Assembly (NCBI GenBank): GCA_905147135.1
Contig: LR990067.1
Span: forward strand, 10,850,001 to 10,914,000
Source: Blastobasis lacticolella
Lineage: Eukaryota; Arthropoda; Insecta; Lepidoptera; Blastobasidae
Length of the DNA: 64,000 bases
Reading direction: 5' to 3'
Positions 29,637-40,144 of the stretch are shown piece by piece. Numbering within the stretch: the stretch's first letter is position 1; every line of letters begins with the position of its first letter. The notes under the pieces were generated by a model, which had not been told where the DNA came from, made no database searches, and was given only the letters and a program-made list of their open reading frames with translations. The position numbers and the translations under genes are program-made.

Positions 29637-30115
29637 TTAGTCACCTTGGGGTTATGTCCCGGTTGTGTTCTCGTGCTAGGGCCTGAGGTTTGTCTTGACC
29701 TTGATGCAGGATTTGGCTGATCAGGTAGAGCTCGTCTAATTTAAAATGACGCGCCCCACTATCGCATTAACGCACACAAGCAAGTTTAAAATATGGACGC
29801 AATACATATACAAATGCCGTTGTAATTGGTCATTCAGTTGCCGGTAAGATTCAAACGTCGGAGCACGCGCCGTTCATTGGCTCCCACACAGATGAAGTGT
29901 CGTTATTAATATTTGCACTCACACATCGAAATCAACTAACTAAGTAGTGGGGCGCGTCATTTTAGACTAGACGAGCTCTAGTAGAGTCACGGAGGTCAGA
30001 TGACAGTCTTTCCATTGTAATTACCCGGTCTGCCAAATTTTGGATCATAGTCAAGGCGGACCCCGGGCCCTCGCCCACAGCCTGGACATAACGCCAATAT
30101 GACACACCCATCTGT
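29637..30115. repeat. Opposed SINE-A pieces around MITE-1 copy f
   Basis: 29637-29725 is minus SINE-A (GGTTATGTCCCGGTTGTG, GATTTGGCTGATCAGG); 29981-30115 is plus SINE-A (GTCACGGAGGTCAGATGACA to CGCCAATATGACA). MITE-1 sits between them. Confidence 0.7.
29726..29980 (-). mobile_element. MITE-1 copy f (TA-flanked)
   Basis: TA at 29726-29727 and 29979-29980, ends GAGCTCGTCTAATTTAAAAT and CTAGACGAGCTC; short form. Confidence 0.85.
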
Positions 30116-30314
30116 AATTGTAGGAAGGTAAGACGCTAAATGTACAGGTTGGCAGTAAAGATAGTAAAGGCGGCACATGCAGTAAGCATTACGAAATCGA
30201 AAGTAGCCGTAATACAAAATATAATAAATTTGAAAAAGCGGTCCGGGAACACTTTTTAAATAATTTGTAAAATCTACATAACAACCTTCTGTTGTTTCTT
30301 TAGGCATTCCCTTG

Positions 30315-30580
30315 ATCATCATCATCATCATCACAGCCCATAACAGTCCACTGCAGGACTTCGGGCCTCTCCCACGAAAGGGGAGGTCATTGCCATAATC
30401 TCCACGCTTGGCAGGCGGGTTGGAGATCGCAGTTGATGTAGTGCAGTTGATGTAAATCTACCCAGAAAGATGCTGCTGCCCACCTTTCGGATTTGTCCCT
30501 TAGTCGCCTCTTACGACACCCACGGGAAGAGATGGGGTGGTTCTATTCTTTGAGGTGGCGGCACCACACACCACTTTTTA
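30315..30580 (-). repeat. SINE-B, long-head form
   Basis: CATCATCATCATCACAGCCC, CCACTGCAGGACTTCGGGC, TCTACCCAGAAAGATGCTGC, GAGATGGGGTGG, GGTGGCGGCACCACACACCA. Confidence 0.8.
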
Positions 30581-30789
30581 CAGCTTTCCACTGTAATTAA
30601 CCGTAACTAAAGCTAAACTCCCAAACCCGCTGCTCGCGTCTGCGGCACTAAACCGTGTAGCGATATCTAGCCTATTTTTCGAGCATCACCTGACGGCTTA
30701 TTGGACACGCGCGTATGCGGGGACACGGAGACAACCCTTCTGGGTGGTGACACGGGTGGGGCGGACGCGGGAGCGGGAGCGGAGGGCTT

Positions 30790-30830
30790 CTTTTATGTCA
30801 CTGCTAGTGGTGCTAGCAGTGACATAAAAG
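30790..30830. repeat. Perfect 18-bp hairpin
   Basis: CTTTTATGTCACTGCTAG (30790-30807), a five-base loop TGGTG, then the exact complement CTAGCAGTGACATAAAAG (30813-30830). Confidence 0.95.
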
Positions 30831-30832
30831 CC

Positions 30833-31095
30833 GTGGGCCGTGTGGTGTCCGGCAGAGTAGAATAGAACCAACCCCATACACTCATGGGTGTACAAGGCGA
30901 CTAATGTTTTCGAGGCAAATGATCAAGAGTCTCCGTAGTCTGGAAAATGGGCAGCAGCATTTTCCATTGTTATATTTAAACACTGCGATCTACAACCCGC
31001 CTGCCAAGCTTGGAGATTATGGCAATAACCTCCCCTTTCGTGGGAGAGGCTCTAAGTCCTGCAGTGGACTGTTACGGGCTGTGATGATGAGTGAT
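30833..31095 (+). repeat. SINE-B copy
   Basis: GTGGGCCGTGTGGTGTCCGG, then the usual order to GGACTGTTACGGGCTGTGAT. It starts three bases after the hairpin at 30790-30830. Confidence 0.75.
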
Positions 31096-31134
31096 GCTAG
31101 CAACAAATTTTTAAATTAAATATCCATTTTTTAA

Positions 31135-31250
31135 TGTTATACGGCAGACAAACAGGCAAGCGGGCCACCTGATGGATAGTAATCGCCGCCTATGGATATC
31201 AGCAACACCAATTCGTTGCCCGCCTCTGAAGAGACCTTTAATGTATCTTT
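31135..31250 (-). repeat. Retroposon family E, reverse fragment
   Basis: ATACGGCAGACAAACAGGCA, AGCGGGCCACCTGATGG, CGTTGCCCGCCTCTGAAGAG. Confidence 0.6.
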
Positions 31251-31614
31251 ACTTCAGACTAATGCTCCAGATTATTACTTGAGAGTTGAAGCTTTGTGGT
31301 TTTTTTATATATAAAGGAGTATGCTGCTGCACATATCCTGTAAACCTGCGACGGAGTGGATCGTACAGGCTCAAGCATCTCGGACAACCACGAACCCTTC
31401 CGGGGACGTTAGTAAAGCTAAAAGGATTGCTACGATATACAAAGGAGGCAAATTGACTAGCTGATTGCCTGATGGCATGTGATCACTACCGTCTATGGAC
31501 ATTCGGGTGTCGCGGATGTCGTATCGGCTCCAGGACACCTCTGCAATGAGTTCATTTCATTATCGTACGGAGCAAGGAGTGTTTTGAGAAGCGTGCAGCC
31601 ACTTATCATGTTGG

Positions 31615-31877
31615 TAGAGCTCGTCTAGTCTAAAATGACGCGCTTTAGTTGATTTCGATGTGTGAGTGCAAATATTGATAACGACACTTCATCTGTGTGG
31701 GAGCGTCGACTGCTCCAATCGAACGACGCGTGCAACGTGAACGAGTTTCACCGGCAACTGAATGACCAATTACAACGGCATTTGTAATTTGTAATATGTA
31801 TTGCGTCCATATTTTAAACTTGCTTGTGTGCGTTAATGCGATAGTGGGGCGCGTCATTTTAGATTAGACGAGTTCTA
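31615..31877 (+). mobile_element. MITE-1 copy g, internal deletion
   Basis: TA-flanked. After GTCTAAAATGACGCGC the text jumps directly to TTTAGTTGATTTCGATGTG, so part of the left inverted repeat is lost. Long-form centre (GGGAGCGTCGACTGCTCC). Confidence 0.8.
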
Positions 31878-31879
31878 CG

Positions 31880-32330
31880 GATGACTAACAGTACAGTTCG
31901 CGATAGCTCGACATGCCAATTTCTATTTTCCGTTTTCTTTTATTTTACGAGCAACGTCGTGAGCGCGATCAAAGTCAACGTATGCGGTCAATGTGGACTC
32001 ATGCAGCGGTAAGACTAAGATGGCGTGATCCCATGGGCTTCCCCCATCCAAGCCACAACTAATACCCCAATTGCCATGTCGACTTGTCGCGAACGATAAA
32101 GAAATTTACTTTCTCATTAGTAGTCCGCTCCCGCCTCCGTGCCCGCTACCGCTCAACACTGCAAACACGCCCTTATCATGAGGCCGCATCACCGATCTGC
32201 GGTCGATACCTTACACGCTAATTCTCCCGCCATTTTATAAGTGAAATAGTTTCTTTTTAATTAAATCTTTTATTACTAATAGGCTTTGGTCTAGTGGCGG
32301 TGGTCTTGTGTGCGAAAGAATGAAACTAAT
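31880..32330. other. No gene recognised
   Basis: No repeat match and no splice-bounded coding stretch. Confidence 0.4.
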
Positions 32331-32371
32331 TAATTTAGGCTAAATATTGTATGATCAATGTTTAGTCTAAG

Positions 32372-32734
32372 GAGGAGCGTCGGTGGTCGAGCGGTTAGAG
32401 TATACGACTCGTAAGCCAGAGGTCCCGGGTTCGAATCCCGCTCCGGCCATGTACCAATGACTGTTTTCTGAGTTATGTTCATTAGTTGAATACTAACCGA
32501 TGCTCTTACGGTGAGGGAAAGCATCGTGATGAAGCCTGCACATTCAGGCGACTGAATGTGTAACCTTGATCCAATCTAGTCAGGTTCCCCTGGTAGCAGG
32601 GTCATGGAGGTCAGATGGCAGTCGCTCCACTTTAATTACCTGACGTGCCAAATCCTGGATCACGGTCAAGGCGGACCCCGGGCCCTCGTGCGCGAGAGCA
32701 CAACCGGGACATTAACGCCAAGATGATGATGATA
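32372..32734 (+). repeat. SINE-A, complete, with 15-bp target duplication
   Basis: Reference copy. Head GGAGCGTCGGTGGTCGAGCG, B box GGGTTCGAATCCCGC, body CAGGCGACTGAATGTGTAAC, GTAGCAGGGTCATGG, end ATTAACGCCAAGATGATGAT. AATGTTTAGTCTAAG occurs at 32357-32371 and 32735-32749. The head resembles a tRNA with CTCGTAA in the anticodon loop (tentatively Thr-like). Confidence 0.95.
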
Positions 32735-33179
32735 AATGTTTAGTCTAAGTCTGGCCATGACAGAAAACGAGCGAGTGTGGTTTGGGGTTCATCCTCATCC
32801 ATACGTTGAGTCTTGGACTATTTTGTCTATAACAGTCATATGTATGTATGTATGTAAACTCTTTATTGCATTAAATACCTTAGAACTATATAACAAAAGT
32901 GATATAAAATACATTGCAAAGGCGGGCTTATCCCACAATGGGATTTCTTACAGCTAACCTTAGATAAGCTGAAAGGAGCTTTAACGAGCGGTGGAGGCAA
33001 CAATGAGTACCTATACAATAAACGTACCTACTAAGTAAATTAACTAAACCTAAATAAATATATTTAAGCCTATAAAAATACACATATATAAATAACTATG
33101 CCTAAACTATACAATAATAAATACTATTTAATAGAACTAATGTAATAATCAATTGTTAAATATTTTTATTCCATTCTAT

Positions 33180-33330
33180 TCTGATATATTGATCTCATCT
33201 GTGGGGGGGGAGCCTGGAGATCTGTAGTACAGGTATTCAGCCTTTTTCAGACTCCAGGTTCCCACAAAGGCGTTATGTTAGTACCTTATATGATTATCAA
33301 CGAAATTATGTAACCTTTGTGTGAACTAAT
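33180..33330 (-). other. No gene recognised
   Basis: Contains GTGGGGGGGGAG near 33201. No clear family. Confidence 0.3.
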
Positions 33331-33609
33331 AAATCAAATTTTAATTTATTTATTTTTATTATTATTCAGTGTGCTTTCGAGACTATAACTAAGTTTAAGC
33401 AACGCTCGCTGAGTTCGGTAATTGAGTGACCATTTTGTACTTGGAGGCGAGTCGGACTTGAGCATCGCAACGAGCTCGTCACTCGTTAGGTGTGTCATGA
33501 TATAGGTGAAGCGAGGTTGACCAAGGTCTTCCGCTGGAGACCCTGTCACTGGTTAAACAGTCCCGGGAGCCGATTGGCATCCTGGGACGGTATATTGTTA
33601 TTAACTAAT

Positions 33610-33878
33610 CTTAATGTACCAATGACTGTTTTCTGAGTTATGTACTTTAGTTGAATGCTAACCGATGCTTTTACGGTGAGGGAAAACATCGTACTGAAAC
33701 CTACACATTCAGGCGACTGGACGTGTAACCACGATACAATCTGGTCAGTTTCCCCTGGTAGCAGGGTCACGGAGGTCAGATGGCAGTCGCTGCAGTGTAA
33801 TTATCATCATCATTGTCAAGGCGGACTCCGGGCCCTCGTGCACGGGGATGGCGGCCGGAACGTTGACGCCGAGATGAT
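33610..33878 (+). repeat. SINE-A without head
   Basis: ATGTACCAATGACTGTTTTC, CCGATGCTTTTACGGTGAGG, GGTAGCAGGGTCACGGAGG, CGTTGACGCCGAGATGATTA. Confidence 0.75.
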
Positions 33879-33959
33879 TATAATTTACTTTAATGTGAGT
33901 GAAAACATTAAAGATATCTGCACATTCAGGTTGGTGATTATGTAATTGTTATCCAATCT

Positions 33960-34460
33960 GCTCTAGCCCTTATTATTAAAATACATTTTGGTACTTCTAA
34001 TTCAATTATTTGTTAAAAATGTAATTTGTAATTGGTATTTCAAATAGCTGACGTTAGTGTTTCAAATACTAAGGGCTTCAAAATACATTTGAACATAAAT
34101 ACATTTAGCGATATAGCGGGTGCGTTCTGCAGAAAATAGCGCTTGATAGGTTAACGAAAGGTTCGTATGCAAAATGGCAACAGCTACATAGAAAACTTTA
34201 AAGGTGCCACCTCAAAGTTCAAAGTTCAAGGTTCAAAGTTGGCAACACTGCACCTGTAATTTGTAATTAGTATTTTGTATTTTAAATAAAATTATAAAAA
34301 TAGTATAAAGTATTTTATGTTTCAAATAACTACACGACTTAAAAATCTTTTTTTTCGTGTTTTTAATACATGCGATAGAACTTTTATAATTTGTATTTTA
34401 ATTAATGCAAAACATGTATTTTTCCGAACTCTGCCTATTGGGCAAACCCCTCATCGTAAT
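33960..34460. other. AT-rich, GTTCAAA-rich stretch
   Basis: Two segments share TTTGTAATTGGTATTTCAAA / TTTGTAATTAGTATTTTG (34027 and 34258), and AAGTTCAAAGTTCAAGG-type words repeat at 34213-34238. Probably a degraded fold-back element. Confidence 0.4.
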
Positions 34461-34479
34461 GTGTATACATAGTATACAA

Positions 34480-34746
34480 CAAAGTCGCTTCCCGCCGTCT
34501 GCCCCTTTGTATAAACTACGCAACGGATATTAATGCGGTTTTCAACAATAGATAGAGTGATTCAAGAGGAAGGTTTGTAAGCAAGAAAAAGAGGGTAGGA
34601 AGGGGTAAAGTCCTCGAACGAAGTCGCGCGGGATCCACTAGAAGTACATAAATCAGAAAAAAACATTATTAAATTGCGACGGTATTCGAACTCGATACCA
34701 CTCGCTTGCGAAGCCAACCCGCTATCCACTACACCACCGACGCTCC
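34480..34746 (-). repeat. Repeat J and a SINE-A head, both reversed
   Basis: AACAATAGATAGAGTGATTC and GAACGAAGTCGCGCGGGATCC (34480-34640) are repeat J. 34650-34746 (GGTATTCGAACTCGATACC, ACACCACCGACGCTCC) is a tRNA-like SINE-A head. Confidence 0.6.
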
Positions 34747-34870
34747 AATAAACTTATTTACTGCGACGCACAGTATTTATATTTTAATTAATGGACCCAA
34801 ATAACATCCGCAAAAACTTTGAAACTTTTTCCATCTTGGGGGTCCGCCATTTTGGGGGACCGGTTGCGCC

Positions 34871-35078
34871 AAACTGCAGACCGCTGGTTACGGTGGTTAC
34901 GTGCGGCTTGCGCTGTCAAGTTATCCTCCACAGTCAATTTTAAGAGAGGTTTGGTTAGAATTGTTATAAAAACTGCAGACCGCTGGTTGCAGTGGCTATG
35001 TGTATCGTGCGCTGTGAACTTATCCCTGTGTGTGATACAGTAAATTTTTAGAAGAGGTATGGCTAGGATTGCCAAAAA
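34871..35078 (+). repeat. Two-copy diverged tandem repeat, about 100 bp
   Basis: Each unit starts AAACTGCAGACCGCTGGTT, then a G-rich stretch, a GCGCTGT block, and ends with AGAGG then TGGTTAGAATTG or ATGGCTAGGATTG. Frames remain open on both strands, but I recognise no protein. Confidence 0.7.
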
Positions 35079-35164
35079 AAATTTAAGAGGAATAAAAAGA
35101 CTGTAACAATTTTCTATTGTCCTTGTATGTACTTTAAAGAGTTATAAATTAATAAATAACACGC

Positions 35165-35260
35165 TTCCACAAACTAACACGGCTCTATCTAGCCTCAAAA
35201 TGAGCAAAGCTTGTGTATGGTGTTAGATAACTGATAAATTACTTATATACTTAATATAGC
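35165..35260 (-). repeat. SINE-C 3' half
   Basis: ACGGCTCTATCTAGCCTCAA, GAGCAAAGCTTGTG, AGATAACTGATAAATTAC. Confidence 0.55.
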
Positions 35261-35309
35261 AGATTTTCATATAGGGTGTCAAAAAATAGTATTCGTGTAA
35301 AAAATATAG

Positions 35310-35556
35310 TCATCATCACAGCCCATAACAGTCCACTGCAGGACTTCGGGCCTCTCCCACGAAAGGGGAGGTCATTGCCATAATCTCCACGCTTGGCAGG
35401 CGGGTTGGAGATCGCAGTGCAGTTGATGTAAATCTACCCAGAAAGATGCTGCTGCCCACCTTTCGGATTTGTCCCTTAGTCGCCTCTTACGACACCCACG
35501 GGAAGAGATGGGGTGGTGCTATTCTTTGAGGTGGCGGCACCACACACCACCACCAA
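35310..35556 (-). repeat. SINE-B, long-head form
   Basis: Nearly identical in order to 30315-30580; it contains CGCAGTGCAGTTGATGTAAA, while the earlier copy has a short internal duplication there (GTTGATGTAGTGCAGTTGATG). Confidence 0.8.
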
Positions 35557-35579
35557 TAGTATCTTTCATATATTACTTT

Positions 35580-36440
35580 TAATCAAAAGTTTATCAATTT
35601 GTATGACACTTTTATCGAAGGGGTTGGTGCTATTCTACCGAACACTTCATTATAAAATTGTTAAATTTCTGTAAAAGGTACTTTTTATATATTTTATTTA
35701 TTTTTATTTATTTATTTGCCAACAGATTTACACTTTTTGGTACATTAAATACTTTATATATAAGGAAAAAGTGTATTTTTTGAACAAGTCGCTCTTATTA
35801 TATCTGAAGATTTTGTTGCCGCGGTATTGTTTAATATAGTTATTATGGCTTTATTTCCTATATTGATTAGTTAATTAGTTAAAGTTTAAAAATAATAATA
35901 TATCTTGTTTAATAACAACAACAACACAACAAACAAAACAAAAACTAAACAATGGCGAAAACTTAACTAACTAAAACCAAATAACCTAAAATCCTAATCA
36001 AAACTCCAAAATCTTCAAATGTTTCCCAAATCGCTGCCCTGTTGTTATTTTTAAAACTGGCCAAAAACTCACACCATAACTGTATCTAAGTACTTACCGT
36101 AAGTTATATGTAAATTCGTAGGTATAACTCACGGTTTAGTCATAGAGTCTGACTAACCCGAGTTTAACCCGCCACTAGTGCAACCGACCCGGGCTCAGGT
36201 GTCCACTTAACAGTTTGAGTGACTGGCACGACCGCCGTTTGACAATTCCGCTTTGTTATACACCCTGTACTTGGACTGGTCGCAATTTTGGAACATACTG
36301 TATAGTCGTGTCTTAATAGGTAGGTACATTTATACGTTTGTTTTAAAATATCTCAAACAATTTTAAATACCTTGGAGATGATATTCTAGATCACAAGTAA
36401 ACAAATTGCCAATATTAAAAATAAACCCAATGGCTGGATT
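35580..36440. other. No gene recognised
   Basis: AT-rich; ATTTATTTTTATTTATTTAT near 35697 and an ACAACAACAACACAACA run near 35920. No coding motif. Confidence 0.4.
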
Positions 36441-36444
36441 TTTT

Positions 36445-36606
36445 TTTATACCACTAAAGTGGCAAACAAGCTTGCGGCCTGCCTGATGGTAAGCAGTCAC
36501 CGCAGCCTATGGACGATTGCAATACCAGGGGCATCACCCACGCGTTGCCGACTCCTTAAAAACCTTTTAACCCCTTTCTTGAAGAACTCCATGTTGTACT
36601 CACCAG
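36445..36606 (-). repeat. Poly(A) retroposon family D
   Basis: Starts at a T-run, then ACCACTAAAGTGGCAAACAA, GCATCACCCACGCGTTGCCG and AACTCCATGTTGTACTCACC. Confidence 0.75.
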
Positions 36607-36615
36607 GGAAATTAT

Positions 36616-36903
36616 TTAAAATAGTGTTTTTATTTTGAAATTTTCATACCATTTAATTTCATTTTGAATGTGATAATTTTTAGTTTCCTTCCATTTTTTC
36701 AAAGTCGTTCCGGCGGCATCGGAAATCCTAGGTCGCCCACGGTATCGCCGGAACACCACACCCTTCGGCCAACAGTCTTCCCTCATGAAGAACTCCATAT
36801 CTGCATTGGGAATCAACGCCACGAACGAGTTCATCCATCCATGCATGTTCGAGCGTCCATGGCGTGACTCCAAGAGCTGGACCCTGACGAGGTATTGTTT
36901 CAC
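36616..36903 (-). pseudogene. LINE ORF1-like fragment (uncertain)
   Basis: An open 95-codon frame reads LLESRHGRSNMHGWMNSF, FFMREDCWPKGVVFRRY and RGRPRISD. The pattern W-P-x-G-V-x-x-R-R-(F/Y) after an acidic stretch resembles the C-terminal region of ORF1 proteins of insect LINEs. No host splice sites stand out. It could also be a host exon; I cannot decide. Confidence 0.35.
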
Positions 36904-36974
36904 TAATCGCGAATTTTTTCTTCTATAACACCATTTATCGATATTAATATTTGTATATCATATCATATCGATAT

Positions 36975-37295
36975 TATATCGAATTGGAGCCGCCCGTCTG
37001 GGGAAGTAACTCCACCTTACAGAATATCGCAGCTCAATAATACTCTTTTAAATAGTATTGTGTTTCTGCCGGTGAGTAAGGTTTCCAGTGCTCCATGGGG
37101 TGGGGATTTGGGGAACCGTGGCTTTGGCAGTGGAGTGGCTTTTGCCTGTTGCTGCCAGAGCAACGTGTTATGGAGGTGGGCAACGCATTCGCGATACTCT
37201 TGGTGTTGCTAATGTCTATAGGCAGTGGTGACCACTTTCCTTCAGGTGGCCCGCTTGCCTGTTTGCCTAAAGTATGACATAAAAAAAAAAAAATT
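36975..37295 (+). repeat. Retroposon family E, near complete
   Basis: GAATTGGAGCCGCCC, GGGGAAGTAACTCCACC, TGTTTCTGCCGGTGAGTAAG, TGGAGGTGGGCAACGCATTC, GACCACTTTCCTTCAGGTGG and a 13-base A-run. The same long head is found at 40615-40930. Confidence 0.75.
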
Positions 37296-37790
37296 GCTAT
37301 CATAACCTTAATTAGTTGTAATACTACATGTTTGGTGGTCATTCAAACGCGCTCCTGTAGTGCAATCGCTTGTAGGACCATAGCCCGAAGCGATGCGTAA
37401 AACAAGCGCTTTTAATTCGATTTTAATGTTATCAAGTATGAAACATTGTATTGCACTTAATATGGCCGATGCTACATGTGGAAATTGGTCGGTGGACAGT
37501 GGTTAGGTAGAAAGAGAGCGTTATTTATAGAGGTGGTGAACTTTAAATTGAAATAAAACAAAGAAAAAAGTATTTAGTATCAGTGAAACTAGCTTTATTG
37601 GAAAGATAATTTTATGGCATTTATGTTTAAATATGATTTCAGTCAATTGACTGCCGTGATTGGCGTGGAGATGCCTTTAAATAACACCCTTAATATAGCT
37701 TGTAAGGATGTGAAGGCATCTAAAATGATGTAAACTGTGTCAAGCCTGAGGAGTCCGCCTTATCTATTTTTACCGCCAACTAACGATGCT

Positions 37791-38136
37791 GGAGAGCATC
37801 GGTGGCTGAGCGGTTAGAGTATGCAACTCGTAAGCCAGAGGTCCCGGGTTCGAATCCCGCTCCGGCCAATACCAATGACTGTTTTCTGAGTTATGTACAT
37901 TAGTTGAATAGTAACCGATGCTCTTACGGTGAGGGAAAACATCGTGATGAAACCTGCACATTCAGGCGACTGGATGTGCAATCTGGTCAGGTTCCCCTTT
38001 TAGCAGGATCATGGAGGTCAGATGGCAGTCGCTCCACTGTAAGTACCTGACCTGCCGAATCCTGGATCATGGTCAAGGCGGACCCCGGGCCCTCGTGAGC
38101 GAGAGCACAACCGTGACATTAACGCCAAGATGATTA
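37791..38136 (+). repeat. SINE-A, near full length
   Basis: GAGAGCATCGGTGGCTGAGC, CCCGGGTTCGAATCCCGCTC, CAGGCGACTGGATGTGC; a short deletion removes the text between GTGCA and ATCTGGTC. End ACGCCAAGATGATT. Confidence 0.8.
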
Positions 38137-38159
38137 TTTTATTTATTAACTATGTTTGC

Positions 38160-38330
38160 GTTGTTGAGTTCTGGTTTGAAGGATAAGGTAGCCAGCGAAA
38201 TTACAGACATGGGGCGTTTAATATTAGTCTTCACAGTTCATTTTTGTTGCCTGCAACCTTAGCATGTGTAGTAGATGTTATGGGCGACAGTTACCGCCTA
38301 CCATCAGGTCTGTCTGTTTGTTTGTCACTG
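38160..38330 (+). repeat. Retroposon family F, internal deletion
   Basis: CTGGTTTGAAGGATAAGGTA, GCGAAATTACAGACATGG, TTTTTGTTGCCTGCAACC, GCGACAGTTACCGCCTACC. Confidence 0.65.
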
Positions 38331-38468
38331 CGTAGATTGAAAATATAATTCTATATAACTGTAAAGAATCCGTAACTGTAAAAAAGCCGTGTCAGTACAT
38401 TGAAAATATTTCAGAAAAAATTGCGGTAGTCCTTGGTGAACCTCGCTTCGTCAGTGTACGTATGAGTG

Positions 38469-38723
38469 TAAAGCTCGTCTAATCTAAAACGACGCGCCCC
38501 ACTATCGCATTAACGCACACAAGCAAGTTTTAAATATGGACGCAATACATATACAAATGCCGTTGTAATTGGTCATTCAGTTGCCGGTGAGACTCAAACG
38601 TAGGAGCACGCGCCGTTTATTGGCTCCCACACAGATGAAGTGTCGTTATCAATATTTGCACTCACACATCGAAATCAACTAACTTAGTAGTGGGGCGCGT
38701 CATTTTAGACTAGACGAGCCCTA
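38469..38723 (-). mobile_element. MITE-1 copy h (TA-flanked)
   Basis: The outermost base differs (AAGCTCGTCTAATC at left, GACGAGCCCTA at right), but both TAs and both inverted repeats are present. Short form. Confidence 0.85.
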
Positions 38724-38825
38724 CGAAGGTACGAGCGGCGAGCACGCTGCAGTGCTGAACTTCGACGAAACGGTCACCCATCCTGTACCCGGACTCTGCG
38801 TGCGCTACATAACTATAGTTGTCAC

Positions 38826-38980
38826 CAGGGGTCCATTTTTGAACCGCTCGCTCCAATGCGAGCGCTCGTCTTGCAATGCCTGTGTCTTCTGCCTCTAGCA
38901 ATTTCCCACGAGTGTGAAAGAGACAGGTAGCGCAAACGAGCGCTCGTGTGGGTGCGAACGATTCAAAAATAGCCCCCAGG
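38826..38980. mobile_element. MITE-2, complete copy
   Basis: Ends CAGGGGTCCATTTTTGAACC and, reverse complemented, CTGGGGGCTATTTTTGAATC, continuing as CGCTCGC / CGTTCGC. Inner GAGCGCTCGTCTTG and CGAGCGCTCGTGTG also pair. No coding sequence. Confidence 0.75.
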
Positions 38981-39239
38981 GCTGCTTATAGTCTGCTATA
39001 TAGTCGTGTCACACTGCCCAATGACCACTTAACATACCTGGTACGTTCCAGTATCCGCTAGGAGTATATTTTGTCCGCATGGTTCCAGTCAAGCGACTAG
39101 CTCGTGTCGACGATGCCATCGCGCCACGATCGTACATTGATAAGTGTTGTAAAACCCAAACTGAATTGTACCAACCCAAACTTGTACAGAGAACTTGCGT
39201 TAATTGATCGACACCACAGGTGAAGAGCTGGCAGCTACC

Positions 39240-39355
39240 TTGCACAAAGAATAAGCATTGCTATTCAGAGAGGTAATGCTGCCAGCATCTTGGGTACGCT
39301 TCCACACGGACCATTTTTTTTTACATATTTTATGTTAGTTAATTTCTTGTTCTTT
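39240..39355 (+). pseudogene. LINE C-terminal fragment
   Basis: Frame SIAIQRGNAASILGTLPHG matches the same protein tail at 48500-48550 (AIAFQRGNAAS-like). In Lepidoptera this motif is near the C-terminus of LINE reverse-transcriptase proteins. Confidence 0.5.
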
Positions 39356-39363
39356 TTATTGTA

Positions 39364-39767
39364 CAGTCGAGTTCATTAATATGTGAGCATTGCCAGGGCT
39401 TCAAATATAAATGTACATGGAAGGGTACTTATATATCTGAGCAGATGTACATATGTTTGATTGATGAATCTGCTCAGATGTATAAGAACGTTTCTCGCTC
39501 GTACGATTCGGATGTGGAATGAGCGTGAGTGTTTCCTTTGGACTATGACATGGGATCGTTCAAGAGGTATATTAGAGGTCTCTTTAGAGGCGGGCAACGC
39601 ATTGGTGACTCCCCTGGTGTTGCTGATGTCCATAGGCGGCGGTGACCACTTTCCATCAGGTGGCCCGCTTGCCTGTTTGTCTGCTAAGTAACATAAAAAA
39701 AAAAACCCTTCCATGTAAATTTATATTTGAAGCCTTGGTAATGCTTACATATTAACGAACTCGACTG
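39364..39767. mobile_element. MITE-6 with about 64-bp terminal inverted repeats, split by family E
   Basis: CAGTCGAGTTCATTAATATG at the left pairs with CATATTAACGAACTCGACTG at the right, and pairing continues through CTTCAAATATAAAT and ACATGGAAGGG. TA at 39362-39363 and 39768-39769. Just inside, ATCTGAGCAGATG and AATCTGCTCAGATG form a second hairpin. Confidence 0.8.
39489..39707 (+). repeat. Retroposon family E inserted in MITE-6
   Basis: Starts TCTCGCTCGTACGATTCGG, contains GGATCGTTCAAGAGGTATAT, GGCGGTGACCACTTTCCATC and ends in a 10-base A-run. The 55690-55900 copy has the same start. Confidence 0.75.
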
Positions 39768-40144
39768 TACATATTTATTTTAACGTTAGTTGATATTGTG
39801 TGATTAAATCTAACTAACTGATCAAAATTATTTGATTTGATTCTGATTGGTGATTTCGGATTTATCTCTCCAAAAAAGATCACATCTTTCGTCAACAAAC
39901 AATCACAAGTTATACATATCGGAGTCAGAAAGTTGCACGTACTGGATCGAGCTTACCGACTGTTAGAGGGTTGAGGGTAGGAGGAGGGGGGATGGGGTGA
40001 CAATGGCCGATGCGACGGATTCCACTAATTGGTCACCCCCGGGGCGGTTTACATTCAACGGATGCTCATTTTTACGGACAGCGGTGGCGTGGGGACGCTA
40101 GTCGTTGTACAGTTTTTCTACGACGTTTTGGTGATATTCTACAG

